64,000 nt of DNA from an uncultured cyanobacterium (GCA_903917565.1 CAIXBB010000007.1:1-64000); one strand, 5' to 3'; shown: positions 19,860 through 29,298, numbered from the stretch's first letter. Notes: generated from the sequence alone by a model not told the origin. Numbers and translations: made by a program.

Positions 19860-20306
19860 ATGTCCTACAGCCATCTCCTGGTGCCCAGCGACGGTTCCGA
19901 CCTCTCGATGCAGGCCGTGCGCCACGCCGTGGCGCTGGCCGCCGCCCTCGGGGCCCGCATCAGCTTCTTCCATGCCCAGGCCAGCGTGCCGGTGCAGGTG
20001 GTGGGACTCGGCGAGATGCTCGACGCCAACACAATGGAGGCCCTGATGAGCGCCAGCCGCAAGGATGGGGAACGTATTCTGGCAGAGTCCCTGGCGGTGG
20101 CCCGAGCGGCCGGCGTCAGCGCCGAGGCCGAAAAGGTGACCAGCGACCTGCCCCACCAGGCCATCGTCGAGGCCGCCACCCGCCTGGGCTGCGACCTGAT
20201 CCTGATGGCCTCCCACGGCCGCCGCGGCCTGGTGGGCCTGCTGATCGGCAGCGAGACCCAGCGGGTGCTCGTCCAGTCCCCCTGCCCGGTCCTGGTGGTC
20301 CGATGA
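19860..20306 (+). CDS. Universal stress protein (UspA family)
   Basis: The 148-residue protein starts [22 protein letters not shown], and ends with the ATP-binding pattern [35 protein letters not shown], the G-2x-G-9x-G(S) motif of nucleotide-binding Usp proteins. Usp proteins bind ATP or cAMP-like ligands and modulate stress responses. Its stop overlaps the start of the 941-residue synthetase/acetyltransferase gene by four bases (ATGA). That coupling supports a joint role in stress-linked metabolic control. Confidence 0.93.
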   Translation: MSYSHLLVPSDGSDLSMQAVRHAVALAAALGARISFFHAQASVPVQVVGLGEMLDANTMEALMSASRKDGERILAESLAVARAAGVSAEAEKVTSDLPHQAIVEAATRLGCDLILMASHGRRGLVGLLIGSETQRVLVQSPCPVLVVR

Positions 20307-23128
20307 GCGCGAACGCCTCCGGTGGGGGCGACGGCGCCACGGATCGGACCTACGACATCCTGCGCTCCCAGCACCAGCCCCTGGCGGCCCTTTTCTCGCC
20401 CCGCAGCGTGGCGGTGATCGGGGCCTCCGACCGGGAGGGCAGCGTCGGGCGTGGCGTCCTCTGGAACCTGATCAGCCATCCCTTCGGTGGAACGGTCTAT
20501 CCCGTCAACCCCAGGCGAGCGAGTGTGCTGGGGATCCGGGCCCACCCAACGGTGGCGGCGGTGCCCGAACCGGTGGATCTGGCGGTGATCGCCACCCCCG
20601 CCGCCACGGTGCCAGCACTGATCGAGGAGTGCGCGGCGGCAGGGGTGAAGGGCGTGATCGTGCTTTCGGTGGGGTTCCGGGAGATCGGCGCCGCCGGCAT
20701 CACCCTGGAAGCCCGCATCCGTGATGGCCTGCGCCGCACCGGCATGCGGCTAGTGGGCCCCAACTGCCTGGGGCTGATGAATCCCCACACCGGCCTGAAT
20801 GCCACCTTCGCCGGCGCCATCGCCAGGCCCGGTCATGTGGGCTTCCTCAGCCAGTCGGGGGCCATCTGCACCGCCGTCCTCGACTGGAGCCTGCAGGAGA
20901 ACGTGGGCTTCAGCGCCTTCGTGTCGATGGGCTCCATGCTCGATGTCGACTGGGGGGATCTGATCACCTACCTGGGGGACGACCCCCAGACCCACAGCAT
21001 CGTCATCTACATGGAATCGATCGGCGACCCCCGCTCGTTCCTTTCCGCGGCACGGGAGGTGGCCCTCACCAAGCCGATCGTGGTGATCAAGTCCGGGCGC
21101 ACCGCGGAGGCGGCCCAGGCGGCGGCCTCCCACACCGGAGCCCTGACCGGCAGTGACGCCGTGCTGGATGCCGCCTTCCGGCGCTGCGGCGTGCTGCGGG
21201 TGGACAGCATCGCCGACCTCTTTGACCTGGCCGAAGTGCTGGCCAAGCAACGCCGCCGGCCCAAGGGGCCGCGGCTGACGATCCTCACCAACGCCGGGGG
21301 ACCCGGCGTGATCGCCACCGATGCCCTGGTGCGCCACGGCGGTCAGCTGGCCTCGCTCACCCCGGCGACCCTGACGGCCCTTGATGCCGTGCTGCCGGAG
21401 CACTGGAGCCGGGCCAACCCCATCGACATCCTGGGGGATGCCGATCCGGAACGCTACGAACGGGCCATCCGCCTCGCCCTCGACGACCCCGACAGCGACG
21501 GCCTGCTGGTGGTGCTCACCCCGCAGGCCATGACCGACCCGACCCGCACCGCCGAACGGCTGGTGGCCCTGGCGGCGACCAGCACCAGGCCGCTGCTGGC
21601 CAGCTGGATGGGGGGCCAGGACGTGGAGGCGGGGGAGCGGCTGCTCAATGCCGCCGGCATCGCCACCTACCGCTACCCGGACGCGGCGGTGCAGCTGTTC
21701 GATGTGATGTGGCGCTACAGCGACAACCTGCGCGCCCTCTACGAAACGCCGGCCCTGGTGCCCGAGACGGAGGCGACGGCAGCCGGGGAACCCCACACCG
21801 ATCGCCAGCGGGTGGAAACGCTGCTGGCCGGGGTGCTGGCCCAGGGGCGCACCCTGCTCAACGAATGGGAAGCCAAGCAGGTGCTGGAGGCCTATGGCAT
21901 TCCCACGGTTCCCACCCAGATGGCCACCAGTGCCGAGGCGGCAGCGGCGGCGGCCGACGCCATGGGGTACCCGGTGGTGGTGAAGCTGCTCTCCGCCGAG
22001 CTCACCCACAAAAGTGACGTCGGTGGGGTGCAGCTGAATCTGCGCGAGGGCACCGCGGTGGCCCAGGCATTCGACACCATGCAGGCCGCGATCGTGGCGC
22101 AGCACGGGGAGAACGCCTTCGGTGGGGTGACCGTCCAGCCGATGCTGGAGTTGACGGGCGCCTACGAACTGATCGTCGGCAGCAGCATCGACCCCCAGTT
22201 CGGCCCGGTGATCCTGTTCGGGACCGGTGGCCTGCTGGTGGAGGTGTTCCGCGACAGCGCCGTGGCCCTGCCGCCGTTGAACACCACCCTGGCCCGGCGG
22301 CTGATGGAACGTACCCGCATCTATGCGGCGCTGCAGGGCGTGCGCGGCCGGCCGCCGGTGGATCTGGCGGCGCTGGAGCGGCTGCTGGTGCGCCTGAGCC
22401 GGCTGGTGCTGGAGCACCCGGCGATTCTCGAACTCGACATCAATCCCCTGCGCGTGGCACCGGGCGACGGAAAGGGATCCATCGTGGCCCTGGATGCCCG
22501 GGTGTTGCTGCAGGAGTCCTCCGGGGCCATCTGTTTCACCCCCAGACCGGCGATCCGGCCCTATCCCAGCGAGTACGTGCGCCGCTGGCACCTGAGCGAC
22601 GGCTCAGCGGTGACGCTCAGGCCGATCCGGCCGGAGGACGAACCCATGCTGGTGGTCTTCCACCGCACCCTCTCCGAGCAGAGCGTCTACTTCCGCTACT
22701 TCCATCTGATGACCCTGGGCTACCGCATCGCCCACGAACGACTCACCAGGATCTGCTTCACCGACTACGAGAGGGAGCTGGCCCTGGTGGCGGAGCGCGC
22801 GGGCGAGAACGGCGCCGACGCCGAGCTGCTGGGGGTGGGCCGGCTCAGCAGGATCCACGACGAGAACGCGGCCGAGTTCTCGATGCTGATCGCCGATCCC
22901 TGGCAGCGGCAAGGATTGGGCACCGCCTTACTGGGCCTGCTGATCGAGATCGGCCGTGCGGAGGGGCTCGAGCGGATCTGCGCCGAGATCCTCCACGAGA
23001 ACAGGGGCATGCAGCACATCTGCCAGAAGCTGGGCTTCCGGCTCCGGCCCACTGCCGAGTGCGTCCATGCCGAGATCAGCCTGCTTGATGCTGCAGCAGC
23101 CAGGCCCGCTGCAGATCCACCCGGGTGA
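20303..23128 (+). CDS. Acyl-CoA synthetase (NDP-forming)/GNAT acetyltransferase fusion, Pat-like
   Basis: The 941-residue protein has, in order, a CoA-binding Rossmann domain ([21 protein letters not shown]), succinyl-CoA-synthetase-like domains ([16 protein letters not shown]), an ATP-grasp domain ([26 protein letters not shown], about 500-720) and a C-terminal GNAT domain ([18 protein letters not shown] to [19 protein letters not shown]). This is the layout of Pat/PatZ lysine acetyltransferases, which control acyl-CoA synthetases. The segment [11 protein letters not shown] keeps a His at the site equivalent to the phosphohistidine of ADP-forming synthetases, which I recall is lost in enteric Pat. 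Real synthetase activity is therefore possible. Translationally coupled to the universal stress gene. Confidence 0.88.
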   Translation: MSANASGGGDGATDRTYDILRSQHQPLAALFSPRSVAVIGASDREGSVGRGVLWNLISHPFGGTVYPVNPRRASVLGIRAHPTVAAVPEPVDLAVIATPAATVPALIEECAAAGVKGVIVLSVGFREIGAAGITLEARIRDGLRRTGMRLVGPNCLGLMNPHTGLNATFAGAIARPGHVGFLSQSGAICTAVLDWSLQENVGFSAFVSMGSMLDVDWGDLITYLGDDPQTHSIVIYMESIGDPRSFLSAAREVALTKPIVVIKSGRTAEAAQAAASHTGALTGSDAVLDAAFRRCGVLRVDSIADLFDLAEVLAKQRRRPKGPRLTILTNAGGPGVIATDALVRHGGQLASLTPATLTALDAVLPEHWSRANPIDILGDADPERYERAIRLALDDPDSDGLLVVLTPQAMTDPTRTAERLVALAATSTRPLLASWMGGQDVEAGERLLNAAGIATYRYPDAAVQLFDVMWRYSDNLRALYETPALVPETEATAAGEPHTDRQRVETLLAGVLAQGRTLLNEWEAKQVLEAYGIPTVPTQMATSAEAAAAAADAMGYPVVVKLLSAELTHKSDVGGVQLNLREGTAVAQAFDTMQAAIVAQHGENAFGGVTVQPMLELTGAYELIVGSSIDPQFGPVILFGTGGLLVEVFRDSAVALPPLNTTLARRLMERTRIYAALQGVRGRPPVDLAALERLLVRLSRLVLEHPAILELDINPLRVAPGDGKGSIVALDARVLLQESSGAICFTPRPAIRPYPSEYVRRWHLSDGSAVTLRPIRPEDEPMLVVFHRTLSEQSVYFRYFHLMTLGYRIAHERLTRICFTDYERELALVAERAGENGADAELLGVGRLSRIHDENAAEFSMLIADPWQRQGLGTALLGLLIEIGRAEGLERICAEILHENRGMQHICQKLGFRLRPTAECVHAEISLLDAAAARPAADPPG

Positions 23129-23255
23129 CGCGAAAGCCCATCCGGCGGGCGGCCAGCAGCAGTTCCGGGCTGGAGCGGCAATGGCGCAGCCCGCGACGGA
23201 TCATCGGATCGGTCTCGGCCTCTTCGACGAGGCGCTCCAGTTCGCTCCAGCTCAT
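23076..23255 (-). CDS. Nif11-like leader-type peptide
   Basis: From ATG 23255 this is 59 residues: [26 protein letters not shown], then [25 protein letters not shown]. This is the Nif11 pattern of a helical N-terminal half followed by LLxxARxxGFxxTxxDL. The start is decided by GGAGG five bases upstream; an ATG at 23321 is less likely. Nif11-type peptides serve as leaders of cyanobacterial lanthipeptide-like products, but no modification enzyme is nearby and there is no Cys-rich core. A stand-alone regulatory or orphan copy is the likelier reading. The last 53 bases lie antisense to the end of the Pat-like gene. Confidence 0.65.
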   Translation of the reverse strand: MSWSELERLVEEAETDPMIRRGLRHCRSSPELLLAARRMGFRVTRVDLQRAWLLQHQAG

Positions 23256-23458
23256 CGGGTCCTCCAACCCTCTCGCCCAGGCTGGCAAGGGAAGGGCGAT
23301 CTGGCCAGGGGTCGAAAACAAGTGATGCAGGCAGCGATGCCGCCTCCAGTCGCATCGTGTTGGACATCAGCGGGGGTCCGTTCATGGGCCAGTCACATCA
23401 CTTCGCTTGATTGATGTCACCCCCACCCCAGGGGTCGCTCCTCACACCGCGAACCACC

Positions 23459-23914
23459 ATGAACACCTTCCTTCGTCAGGGCTCCCGCCGCCTAACGGGC
23501 CTGCTGGGCTCGACCGGCATCGTGGCCCTTCTCGCCACCCCCCTTGAGGCCTGGGCCGGTCCCTGGGGCGAGCCTTACGGCGTCCCCCGTCAGGTCGACA
23601 GCCGCCGGGTTCCCTATCCCCTGCCCACCGTGCCCAGCGCCTCTTCCTATGGGGATGGCTATGGCGGCGGCTACCGGGCCGACTACGACGTCGACCGCTA
23701 CCGGGCCAACCTGCCGGTGGCTCCCGAGTACATCCAGGCCCAGACGGCCCAGCGCTGCAACGTGGGCCGGCTGGTGGGCGGCATCATCGGCGGCGGGCTG
23801 GGCTACGCCGCCTCCCGCCAGGACGGCCGCACCTGGGCCGTTCCCCTCGGGGCCCTGCTCGGCCAGCAGATGGGCTGCAGCATCGGCGCCCAGCGGGCTC
23901 CCCTGCCCTGGTGA
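23459..23914 (+). CDS. Secreted glycine-zipper protein
   Basis: The 151-residue protein starts with a signal peptide (MNTFLRQGSRRLTGLL, then GIVALLATPLEAWAG, cut near residue 33). A Tyr/Gly/Pro-rich region follows (SYGDGYGGGYRADY). The C-terminal glycine-zipper segment is VGRLVGGIIGGGLGYAASR, then WAVPLGALLGQQMGCS, as in the 2TM glycine-zipper family of periplasmic or outer-membrane-associated proteins. Specific function unknown. It converges with the Gly-rich secreted gene, their stops lying within a short palindrome. Confidence 0.75.
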   Translation: MNTFLRQGSRRLTGLLGSTGIVALLATPLEAWAGPWGEPYGVPRQVDSRRVPYPLPTVPSASSYGDGYGGGYRADYDVDRYRANLPVAPEYIQAQTAQRCNVGRLVGGIIGGGLGYAASRQDGRTWAVPLGALLGQQMGCSIGAQRAPLPW

Positions 23915-23926
23915 GCCAGGGGCTCA
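23912..23926. terminator. Short palindrome containing both convergent stop codons
   Basis: TGAGCC (23912-23917) and GGCTCA (23921-23926) form a six-pair hairpin with an AGG loop. The first arm starts with the plus-strand stop and the second ends with the minus-strand stop. It is too short to be a confident terminator. Confidence 0.35.
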
Positions 23927-24913
23927 TGAAGCGGTGCCGAAGGCCACCTGACAGGCGGCGTTAAGCAGTTCCGCTTCCTGGGCCGTTTGCGGCTCCTGGC
24001 CATTCAGCAGACCAGACTGGCAGTCGGCCGAGAGCTGATAGGTGCTGTCGCCGGCACTGACATCAAAGGAGACCGCAGAGGTGCCGGAAGGCTGGATCGT
24101 CCCGAAGAGCAGCTGGTAGTCGGTATTGGGCACCACGATCGTGGTCTGGTTGCTGGCCACCGCCGCATCCACCGCACTGTTGATGATGGCGGCGGTCGCC
24201 AGGGTGCCCACGCCCCAGGCGGCGGCCCTGGCTCCCCACCATCCCCAGGAGGGGGTGGCCCAGCCGCCATACCAGCCATGGTTCCAGGGTCTGGCGACCC
24301 CCCAGCCAGGGCGTGCCCAGCCCGGTCTGACGCCGATGGCGTTGACGTTGACAGCGCGGTTCCAGTTGCGGTTGACGTTGACGTTCCGGCTCAGGTTGGC
24401 GTTGACGTTGCGATTCAGGCTGGCGTTGCGGTTGATGGTTCCGGCCCCGCCGACTCTGTTCACGCCCGGGGTGCCGACTCCACCCGGTCGGTTGAGTCCG
24501 GGTGTTCCTACGCCACCAGGGCGGTTGGCACCGATGGAGCCGGCACCACCCGGCCGGCTGACGGGACGATCCAGCGAAGGACGCCCCATCCCGCCGGCGA
24601 CACCGCCACTCCAGCCGCCTGCGGGCCTGGTCGCGCCGCGGTTGAGGCCGCCGGCGCCACCGGATCCCTGGAAACCACTGTGGGCCCTGGTGCCGCCGCC
24701 GCCGCCGCGAGCCGCACCACCGGCCCGAGCCCCACCAGCGCCCCCGCCGGCTCTACCAGCTCCGCCACCGCCACCTCCTCTGCCACCGCCGCCACCGCGA
24801 GCGATCAGATCAGGGGTGAGAGAAGCAGAGGATCGATCCAGGGCCAGGGCAGAGCCGACCGGCGAAGCGATCACACCGGCCATCAACAGAGCGATTCCAG
24901 CGTGGATCTTCAT
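23924..24913 (-). CDS. Secreted Gly/Asn-rich low-complexity protein
   Basis: The 329-residue protein has a signal peptide (MKIHAGIALLMAGVIASPVGSALA). A poly-Gly/Ala/Arg region follows (residues 40-90), then a repeat block of GGVGTPGLNRP units (about 125-160) and an Asn-rich block with NVNxN units (NRNVNANLSRNVNVNRNWNRAVNV in pieces, about 165-195). A folded C-terminus (YQLLFGTIQPSGTSAVSFDV, YQLSADCQSGLL, LLNAACQVAFG) ends the protein. The repeats suggest an extracellular or surface role. The start overlaps the preceding stop by four bases (ATGA), so it is coupled to the 24910-25476 gene. No family recognised. Confidence 0.7.
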   Translation of the reverse strand: MKIHAGIALLMAGVIASPVGSALALDRSSASLTPDLIARGGGGGRGGGGGGAGRAGGGAGGARAGGAARGGGGGTRAHSGFQGSGGAGGLNRGATRPAGGWSGGVAGGMGRPSLDRPVSRPGGAGSIGANRPGGVGTPGLNRPGGVGTPGVNRVGGAGTINRNASLNRNVNANLSRNVNVNRNWNRAVNVNAIGVRPGWARPGWGVARPWNHGWYGGWATPSWGWWGARAAAWGVGTLATAAIINSAVDAAVASNQTTIVVPNTDYQLLFGTIQPSGTSAVSFDVSAGDSTYQLSADCQSGLLNGQEPQTAQEAELLNAACQVAFGTAS

Positions 24914-25476
24914 TTGCGGAGCAGCGCGCAGGCGTCGTCGTAGCAGCTGGCATCCACCCGGCCGTCCTGGCCGAAGTGGACCATCACCAGGTCACGGCCC
25001 TGAAGGCGGGTATTGGCGCGATCCTCCCGGACACTGTTGAGGTAATTGGGGTTGACCACACACAGTTCCTTGCCGTTGAAGCAGACCGTGTTGGTGGAGA
25101 ACCGTGCGGAAGCACCGCTCAGCGGGCGCCATTGCTTGGTGTCGTTGGCCCAGATCGCCATGGTCACCGGTTCAGCCGTGATGCGGACCGTTTCGGTGAC
25201 ATTGCCGATGCGATGGCGATAAAGGGTGGCCCCTCCCTCGTCCACCGCTTCCACCGTGCAGGGGACCGGAGCCGCCCCCTGAAGGGAGCACTGGGTGGAC
25301 AGGGTGTAGAGCAGCTGCTCCGCGGCCGCGGGCTGGGCTGCGGGAGCCGCCTGGGGGGCCAGCAGGGCCGTGGCCATCTGGACGGCCAGGATCCCGCCAC
25401 CGAGCATGGCCAGACGGTATCCGATGCCGCCAGGGTGGCGGCCACTGGGGCGAAGGCTGATCCGGCGCTGGGGCAT
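24910..25476 (-). CDS. Hypothetical signal-anchored protein
   Basis: From ATG 25476 this is 188 residues: a basic N-terminus (MPQRRISLRPSGRHPGG), one hydrophobic anchor (YRLAMLGGGILAVQMATALLAP), an Ala/Pro linker, then a beta-rich domain with four Cys residues. That domain includes LSTQCSLQGAAPVPCTVEAVDEGG and ASCYDDACALLRK. It probably lies in the periplasm. An ATG at 25581 overlaps the DUF1622 stop as ATGA, so a 223-residue coupled form is a real alternative. Function unknown; it pairs with the downstream secreted protein. Confidence 0.65.
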   Translation of the reverse strand: MPQRRISLRPSGRHPGGIGYRLAMLGGGILAVQMATALLAPQAAPAAQPAAAEQLLYTLSTQCSLQGAAPVPCTVEAVDEGGATLYRHRIGNVTETVRITAEPVTMAIWANDTKQWRPLSGASARFSTNTVCFNGKELCVVNPNYLNSVREDRANTRLQGRDLVMVHFGQDGRVDASCYDDACALLRK

Positions 25477-25577
25477 GGGGAAAGCAATCAAGGGGGTTCC
25501 CGCAGGACGGGTGGCGTCAAAGAAAGAGTGACCACCAAGGCTCTCGGCGATGGCGCGCCTCTTGCAAAACGTTGTAA

Positions 25578-25979
25578 TCATTCGCGTTGGTGGGGATCCG
25601 CTCGCTGGGCCTCCAGCCGTTGCTCCGCATCGATCTCCCGGGCGAGAAACAGATTCAGGAAGGTCCGGATCACGGCGACCACCGCCAGCTGAATGAGGTT
25701 CTGACCCGACGGCGCGGTGGTGGTGGCCACGATGTCGGCGCCAAGTTGAAATTCCAGGGCCATCGACAGCCAGCTGCCGAAGGTGAGCCGGATCCTGCTC
25801 GACGGGCGGCGGCCGCCGTGGCGCAGGAAGGGCAGGTAGGGCCAGGCCAGGCGAAAGGTGGCGATCACCCCACCCACCACACAGAGCACCGAAAGCGTTT
25901 CCAGGGCGAAGCGGACAACACCCGCCAGCCCCTGGAGCAGGGCTTCGGGGGATTCAGGCCAGGGCATCGAGGGGATCAT
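25578..25979 (-). CDS. DUF1622 membrane protein
   Basis: The 133-residue protein matches DUF1622: helix 1 GVVRFALETLSVLCVVGGVIAT, then IRLTFGSWLSMALEFQLGADIV and LIQLAVVAVIRTFLNLFLAREID. These three helices with conserved ALEFQLGADI are the family signature. Members are small inner-membrane proteins of unknown function. The start overlaps the stop of the SBF-family transporter gene by four bases (25976-25979), so the two are coupled. Confidence 0.87.
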   Translation of the reverse strand: MIPSMPWPESPEALLQGLAGVVRFALETLSVLCVVGGVIATFRLAWPYLPFLRHGGRRPSSRIRLTFGSWLSMALEFQLGADIVATTTAPSGQNLIQLAVVAVIRTFLNLFLAREIDAEQRLEAQRADPHQRE

Positions 25980-26842
25980 GCGGCCTGCTGCCTCTGACGC
26001 TGCCAGCGCAGGAAGGGAATCGAGAGCATCACCGTGACCACCAGATAGGCGAGCACCGCGAGTTTCAGGCCAACCATGCCGGCGCCGTAGGTCGTGGCGA
26101 ACAGCAGGGCCAGTCCCGGGTTGCGCATCGAGGTGACCAGGGCGATCGTGGTGCTCTCCCGGGGATCGGGACCGGCGAGCCCATAGCCGATGGCCAGCGC
26201 CGCCAACACCATCACCGCCATGAAGCCCAGGGCCAGCAGGTTGGCGGCGGCAAAGGGCACCAGCAGCGGCAGCGACTTGACCATCACCAGCAGGATCAGC
26301 AACAGCAGCAGGCCATTGGCCAGCTTGTCGAGCGGACCTGACAGTCGCTGCGCCCAGGAGGGCTGCCAGCGCCTGAGTACCAGACCCGTCAGCAAGGGCA
26401 GCACCTGGGCCTTGCCCACCTGCAGAGCCACCTCCTTCGGGCCGATGTCCCAGCCGGTGATCCCAAAGGAGGATTGGAACAGATCGGCGATCAGCGGAAT
26501 CGAAACGATCGCGGCCACGGCCGCGCAGGCCTGCAGCACCGCCGCCAGCTCGCGGTCGCCACCCGTCTTGCCGGCCTTGCGCAGGGTGAGGGGAGCGCTC
26601 GGAGACGCCGCCATCAGGGCGATGCCGAACCTGGCCGGCTGGGACAGAGCCAGGCTCAGGGGCAGTTTCAGCAGCAGAAGGGCCACCAGGGGCACCAGCA
26701 CGCAGGAGCCGATCAGCACCCGAAGCACCAGGGCCGGCCTGCGGCGCAGCTGGACGATGGCGTCTCCCTTGAGGCCAACCCCCAGGGCGAACATGATCGT
26801 GAACAAGGTGGCGCTGACGAGCAGCAGGGGGGCCTGGGCCAT
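25976..26842 (-). CDS. Bile acid:sodium symporter family (SBF/BASS) transporter
   Basis: The 288-residue protein has about nine membrane segments and starts LLLVSATLFTIMFALGVGLKG, the usual BASS N-terminus. It has SPSAPLTLRKAGKTGGD and a conserved helix TIALVTSMRNPGLALLFA. Members move organic anions such as pyruvate, bicarbonate-like or sulfonated compounds with sodium; the substrate here is unknown. Because the upstream genes on this strand include a sulfatase, a sulfonated or desulfated organic anion is conceivable, which is inference only. Coupled to DUF1622. Confidence 0.85.
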   Translation of the reverse strand: MAQAPLLLVSATLFTIMFALGVGLKGDAIVQLRRRPALVLRVLIGSCVLVPLVALLLLKLPLSLALSQPARFGIALMAASPSAPLTLRKAGKTGGDRELAAVLQACAAVAAIVSIPLIADLFQSSFGITGWDIGPKEVALQVGKAQVLPLLTGLVLRRWQPSWAQRLSGPLDKLANGLLLLLILLVMVKSLPLLVPFAAANLLALGFMAVMVLAALAIGYGLAGPDPRESTTIALVTSMRNPGLALLFATTYGAGMVGLKLAVLAYLVVTVMLSIPFLRWQRQRQQAA

Positions 26843-26888
26843 GGCGTCGAGTTGATGGGGCGAGGTGGGTCTCGGGGCTGTGAGCGGA

Positions 26889-27506
26889 TCAGGGCCGCCG
26901 CCTGGGCGCCATGGGGGGCGGCCGATCCAGCAGATGGGTCAGCCATCCCGGCACCGTCACCGTGGCCACCAGAATGGTCAGGGAGGTGCTGAGCGGGCTG
27001 GAGAAGGTGCGGGCCGTGTCCAGGCCGAAAAACAGAAACGTGAAGGTGACCAGCACCGCGAAGATGCCGGTGGTGAGCGCACTGGCCGAACGCAGCAGAT
27101 CCCTGGGGTGACGGGCCGAATCGCCAGCGGCATCGCGGCTGAGGCTGCGTCCGGCGATGCAACCGGCCAGGGCGAAACAACCGAGCAGGAGGGCCCTGGT
27201 GGTGAGATCTCCCTGCGGGTCGCTCTGCTGAAATTTCGCCGCCAGGACAACGGCGGTGACCAGCACCGCGCCACAGGTGCTGCTGAGAAGGGCCCACCAG
27301 CGCAGCGGGCAGTGAATCCGGCCGATGAACGTGGAGGTGGCGGCCAGGACCAGGGAACTCAGCAGCGTGGACGGCAGAAAGGGCAGATGACGGGTGATGG
27401 CGTAGGCCGCAGCGATGCCAAGAAAGGCCCCGATGACCCGTTTCGCCTGGGCGGAAGGGGAACCGGCGTCAGCCGCTGCAGCAGGGGAGGGCATGGGGAT
27501 CGGCAT
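26889..27506 (-). CDS. Hypothetical polytopic membrane protein
   Basis: From ATG 27506 (or 27494) this is 205 residues, with about five or six hydrophobic segments: VIGAFLGIAAAYAIT, TLLSSLVLAATSTFIG, WWALLSSTCGAVLVTAVVLAA, ALLLGCFALAGCIAG, GIFAVLVTFTFLFFGL and LTILVATVTVPGWLTHLL. No family is recognised. It lies 14 bases after the pentapeptide-repeat gene on the same strand and is probably co-transcribed. A longer open frame to 28550 is a shadow of the neighbour. Confidence 0.65.
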   Translation of the reverse strand: MPIPMPSPAAAADAGSPSAQAKRVIGAFLGIAAAYAITRHLPFLPSTLLSSLVLAATSTFIGRIHCPLRWWALLSSTCGAVLVTAVVLAAKFQQSDPQGDLTTRALLLGCFALAGCIAGRSLSRDAAGDSARHPRDLLRSASALTTGIFAVLVTFTFLFFGLDTARTFSSPLSTSLTILVATVTVPGWLTHLLDRPPPMAPRRRP

Positions 27507-27520
27507 GGCGTTCGATCGGA

Positions 27521-28246
27521 TCACGCTCCACCGCTGGAGGTGCCTGCCCTGGGGTCGAGGCCGGTGCCCGTGAGATCCGCATCCTCGAAGCAGGCACCGG
27601 TGAGGAGTGCACCGGAGAGATCGGCGTAGGCAAGGCTGGCGCGGGTGAAGTTGGCCTGGGTGAGGTCCGCTCCGCTGAGATCGGCTCCGCTGAGATCGGC
27701 CGCCGTGAAGTTGGCCCGCTGCAGATCCGCAGCGTGCAGCTTCGCATTGCGCAGCACGGTGTTGGCGAAGTTGCCTCCGCGCCAGCGGCTGAACGGCATC
27801 CTGATTCCCTCCAGATCGGCACCCTGCAGATCGAAATCGTCCTGCCAGATGCCATCGGAAACGAGATCCTCGAGCATGCGGATCCTGCCCAGACTGACGG
27901 AGATGCGAGCTTCCCGCAACGCCAGCAGCAGGCTCAGCTGTTCGTGGTGATCGCGCTCCTTGCGACGGCCCGCCTCGAGGATGTAGACGATCCCCGCTGT
28001 GACGATGCTGAACGATTCCACATTGGCGATGCTGATCACATCCAGGAAGTTGCTGGTCAGGCAGTTCTCTGGTGCTTCGGCTCCGTGGCAGTTGTCGAAG
28101 CGATTGACGATGGAGAGCAGCACAAACGCCAGACCGGCGGCGATCAGCACCCGGAAACCGAAGGAGCGATCCAGCAGCAGAAAGAACGGCGAGGAGCGAC
28201 GACGCTGCTGGCGCGTGAACCAGGTGGATCGCTTGGGAGTTGACAT
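27521..28246 (-). CDS. Pentapeptide-repeat membrane protein
   Basis: From ATG 28246 this is 241 residues. Two membrane helices occupy the N-terminal half (FRVLIAAGLAFVLLSIVNRF and ANVESFSIVTAGIVYIL). A charged linker (RRKERDHHEQLSLLLALREARI) leads to a right-handed pentapeptide repeat from about residue 150, with units such as ADLQR ANFTA ADLSG ADLSG ADLTQ ANFTR. Such helices often act as protein-interaction scaffolds or DNA mimics; the membrane anchoring is common in cyanobacteria. The gene follows the FGE gene with a 45-base gap. Confidence 0.85.
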   Translation of the reverse strand: MSTPKRSTWFTRQQRRRSSPFFLLLDRSFGFRVLIAAGLAFVLLSIVNRFDNCHGAEAPENCLTSNFLDVISIANVESFSIVTAGIVYILEAGRRKERDHHEQLSLLLALREARISVSLGRIRMLEDLVSDGIWQDDFDLQGADLEGIRMPFSRWRGGNFANTVLRNAKLHAADLQRANFTAADLSGADLSGADLTQANFTRASLAYADLSGALLTGACFEDADLTGTGLDPRAGTSSGGA

Positions 28247-28291
28247 CAGAGGATTGATCGCCAGCGGCAAGCTCCAGGAAAGGGGAAGGGG

Positions 28292-29272
28292 TCAGAATCC
28301 ATGGCTGGCGGGGCGCACGATGCAGCGAAAGCCCATGTGGCAGGTGGAGGTGTCGATGCCCTGGGCCATGCGTGCCGCCGGCCGGTAGCGGCGGCAATAG
28401 CTGGGGGCACACAGAAACGAGCCACCCTTCACCACCTTGCGAGGCATCGTTCCGTGCTGGCTGTTCGGGTCGATGCTGGCCTCGCGGGCAGCTGCCGCCC
28501 CGCCGCAGCATCCGCCGGGGGCATGGTCGCCATACCAGCTGTCGGTCCATTCCCAGACGTTGCCGATGCAGTCGACCAGACCGAAACCGTTGACGGGAAA
28601 AGCGCCCACCGGCGAGGTGCCCGCGTAGCCATCCAGCAGGCTGTTGTGATGGGGGAAATCGCCCTGGAAGGTGTTGGCCACAGGGCGGCCCCCCGGGTGC
28701 AGCTCCTCCCCCCAGGCGAACTCGGAGCCTTCACGGCCGCCCCAGGCGGCCCGCTCCCATTCGGCCTCGCTGGGCAGCTGCTTGCCGCACCAGGCGGCGT
28801 AGGCCGCCGCATCCCCATGGGCCACGTGCACCACAGGATGGTTTGGGCGGTTCCGGATCGAGCTGCCGGGGCCCTCCGGATGGCGCCAGTCGGCAGCGGG
28901 GATGTACTGCCACCAGCTGTAGGGATCGCCCTGGCCCACCGGCCCCGGCGGGGGCACGAACACGATCGAGGCGGGCGCCAGCAGCTCCGGCAGCGCCTCG
29001 GGGTAGAGGGCGGGATCGGCGGGCCGCTCGGCCAGGGTGCGGTGGCCCGTGGCCTTGACGAACTTCAGGAACAGGGCATTGGTGACCGGTGAGCGATCGA
29101 TCCAGAACCCCTCTACGCTGACCCGATGCGCTGGGGCCTCTTCGGGGTAATGGGCGTCGGAGCCCATGGTGAAGGTGCCGCCCGGAATCCACACCATGTC
29201 CCGCGCCGGAGGGCGACCCGGCCGATGGGACGGCTCGGATCGCGCTGGGGCAGGAGAGCGATCCGAGATCAT
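28292..29272 (-). CDS. Formylglycine-generating enzyme (SUMF1/FGE)
   Basis: FGE oxidises the active-site Cys of type I sulfatases to formylglycine with oxygen and copper. The 326-residue protein shows WIPGGTFTMGSDAHYPEEAP, PSEAEWERAAWGG, GNVWEWTDSWY and the C-terminal GGSFLCAPSYCRRYRPAAR. Cys288 and Cys293 match the copper-binding catalytic pair (Cys336/Cys341 in the human enzyme), so this is likely an active FGE, unlike the many FGE-fold proteins lacking the pair. No signal peptide is visible. It starts 26 bases after the sulfatase stop, and that sulfatase is the obvious client. Confidence 0.92.
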   Translation of the reverse strand: MISDRSPAPARSEPSHRPGRPPARDMVWIPGGTFTMGSDAHYPEEAPAHRVSVEGFWIDRSPVTNALFLKFVKATGHRTLAERPADPALYPEALPELLAPASIVFVPPPGPVGQGDPYSWWQYIPAADWRHPEGPGSSIRNRPNHPVVHVAHGDAAAYAAWCGKQLPSEAEWERAAWGGREGSEFAWGEELHPGGRPVANTFQGDFPHHNSLLDGYAGTSPVGAFPVNGFGLVDCIGNVWEWTDSWYGDHAPGGCCGGAAAAREASIDPNSQHGTMPRKVVKGGSFLCAPSYCRRYRPAARMAQGIDTSTCHMGFRCIVRPASHGF

Positions 29273-29298
29273 CAGGCTGGCTCCGGGCGCGTCGCCCC

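Noticed and set aside
23440-23450. CTCCTCACAC resembling the conserved motif of the small RNA Yfr1
   Set aside because: There is no flanking hairpin pair or T-rich terminator, and the motif sits directly ahead of a coding start.
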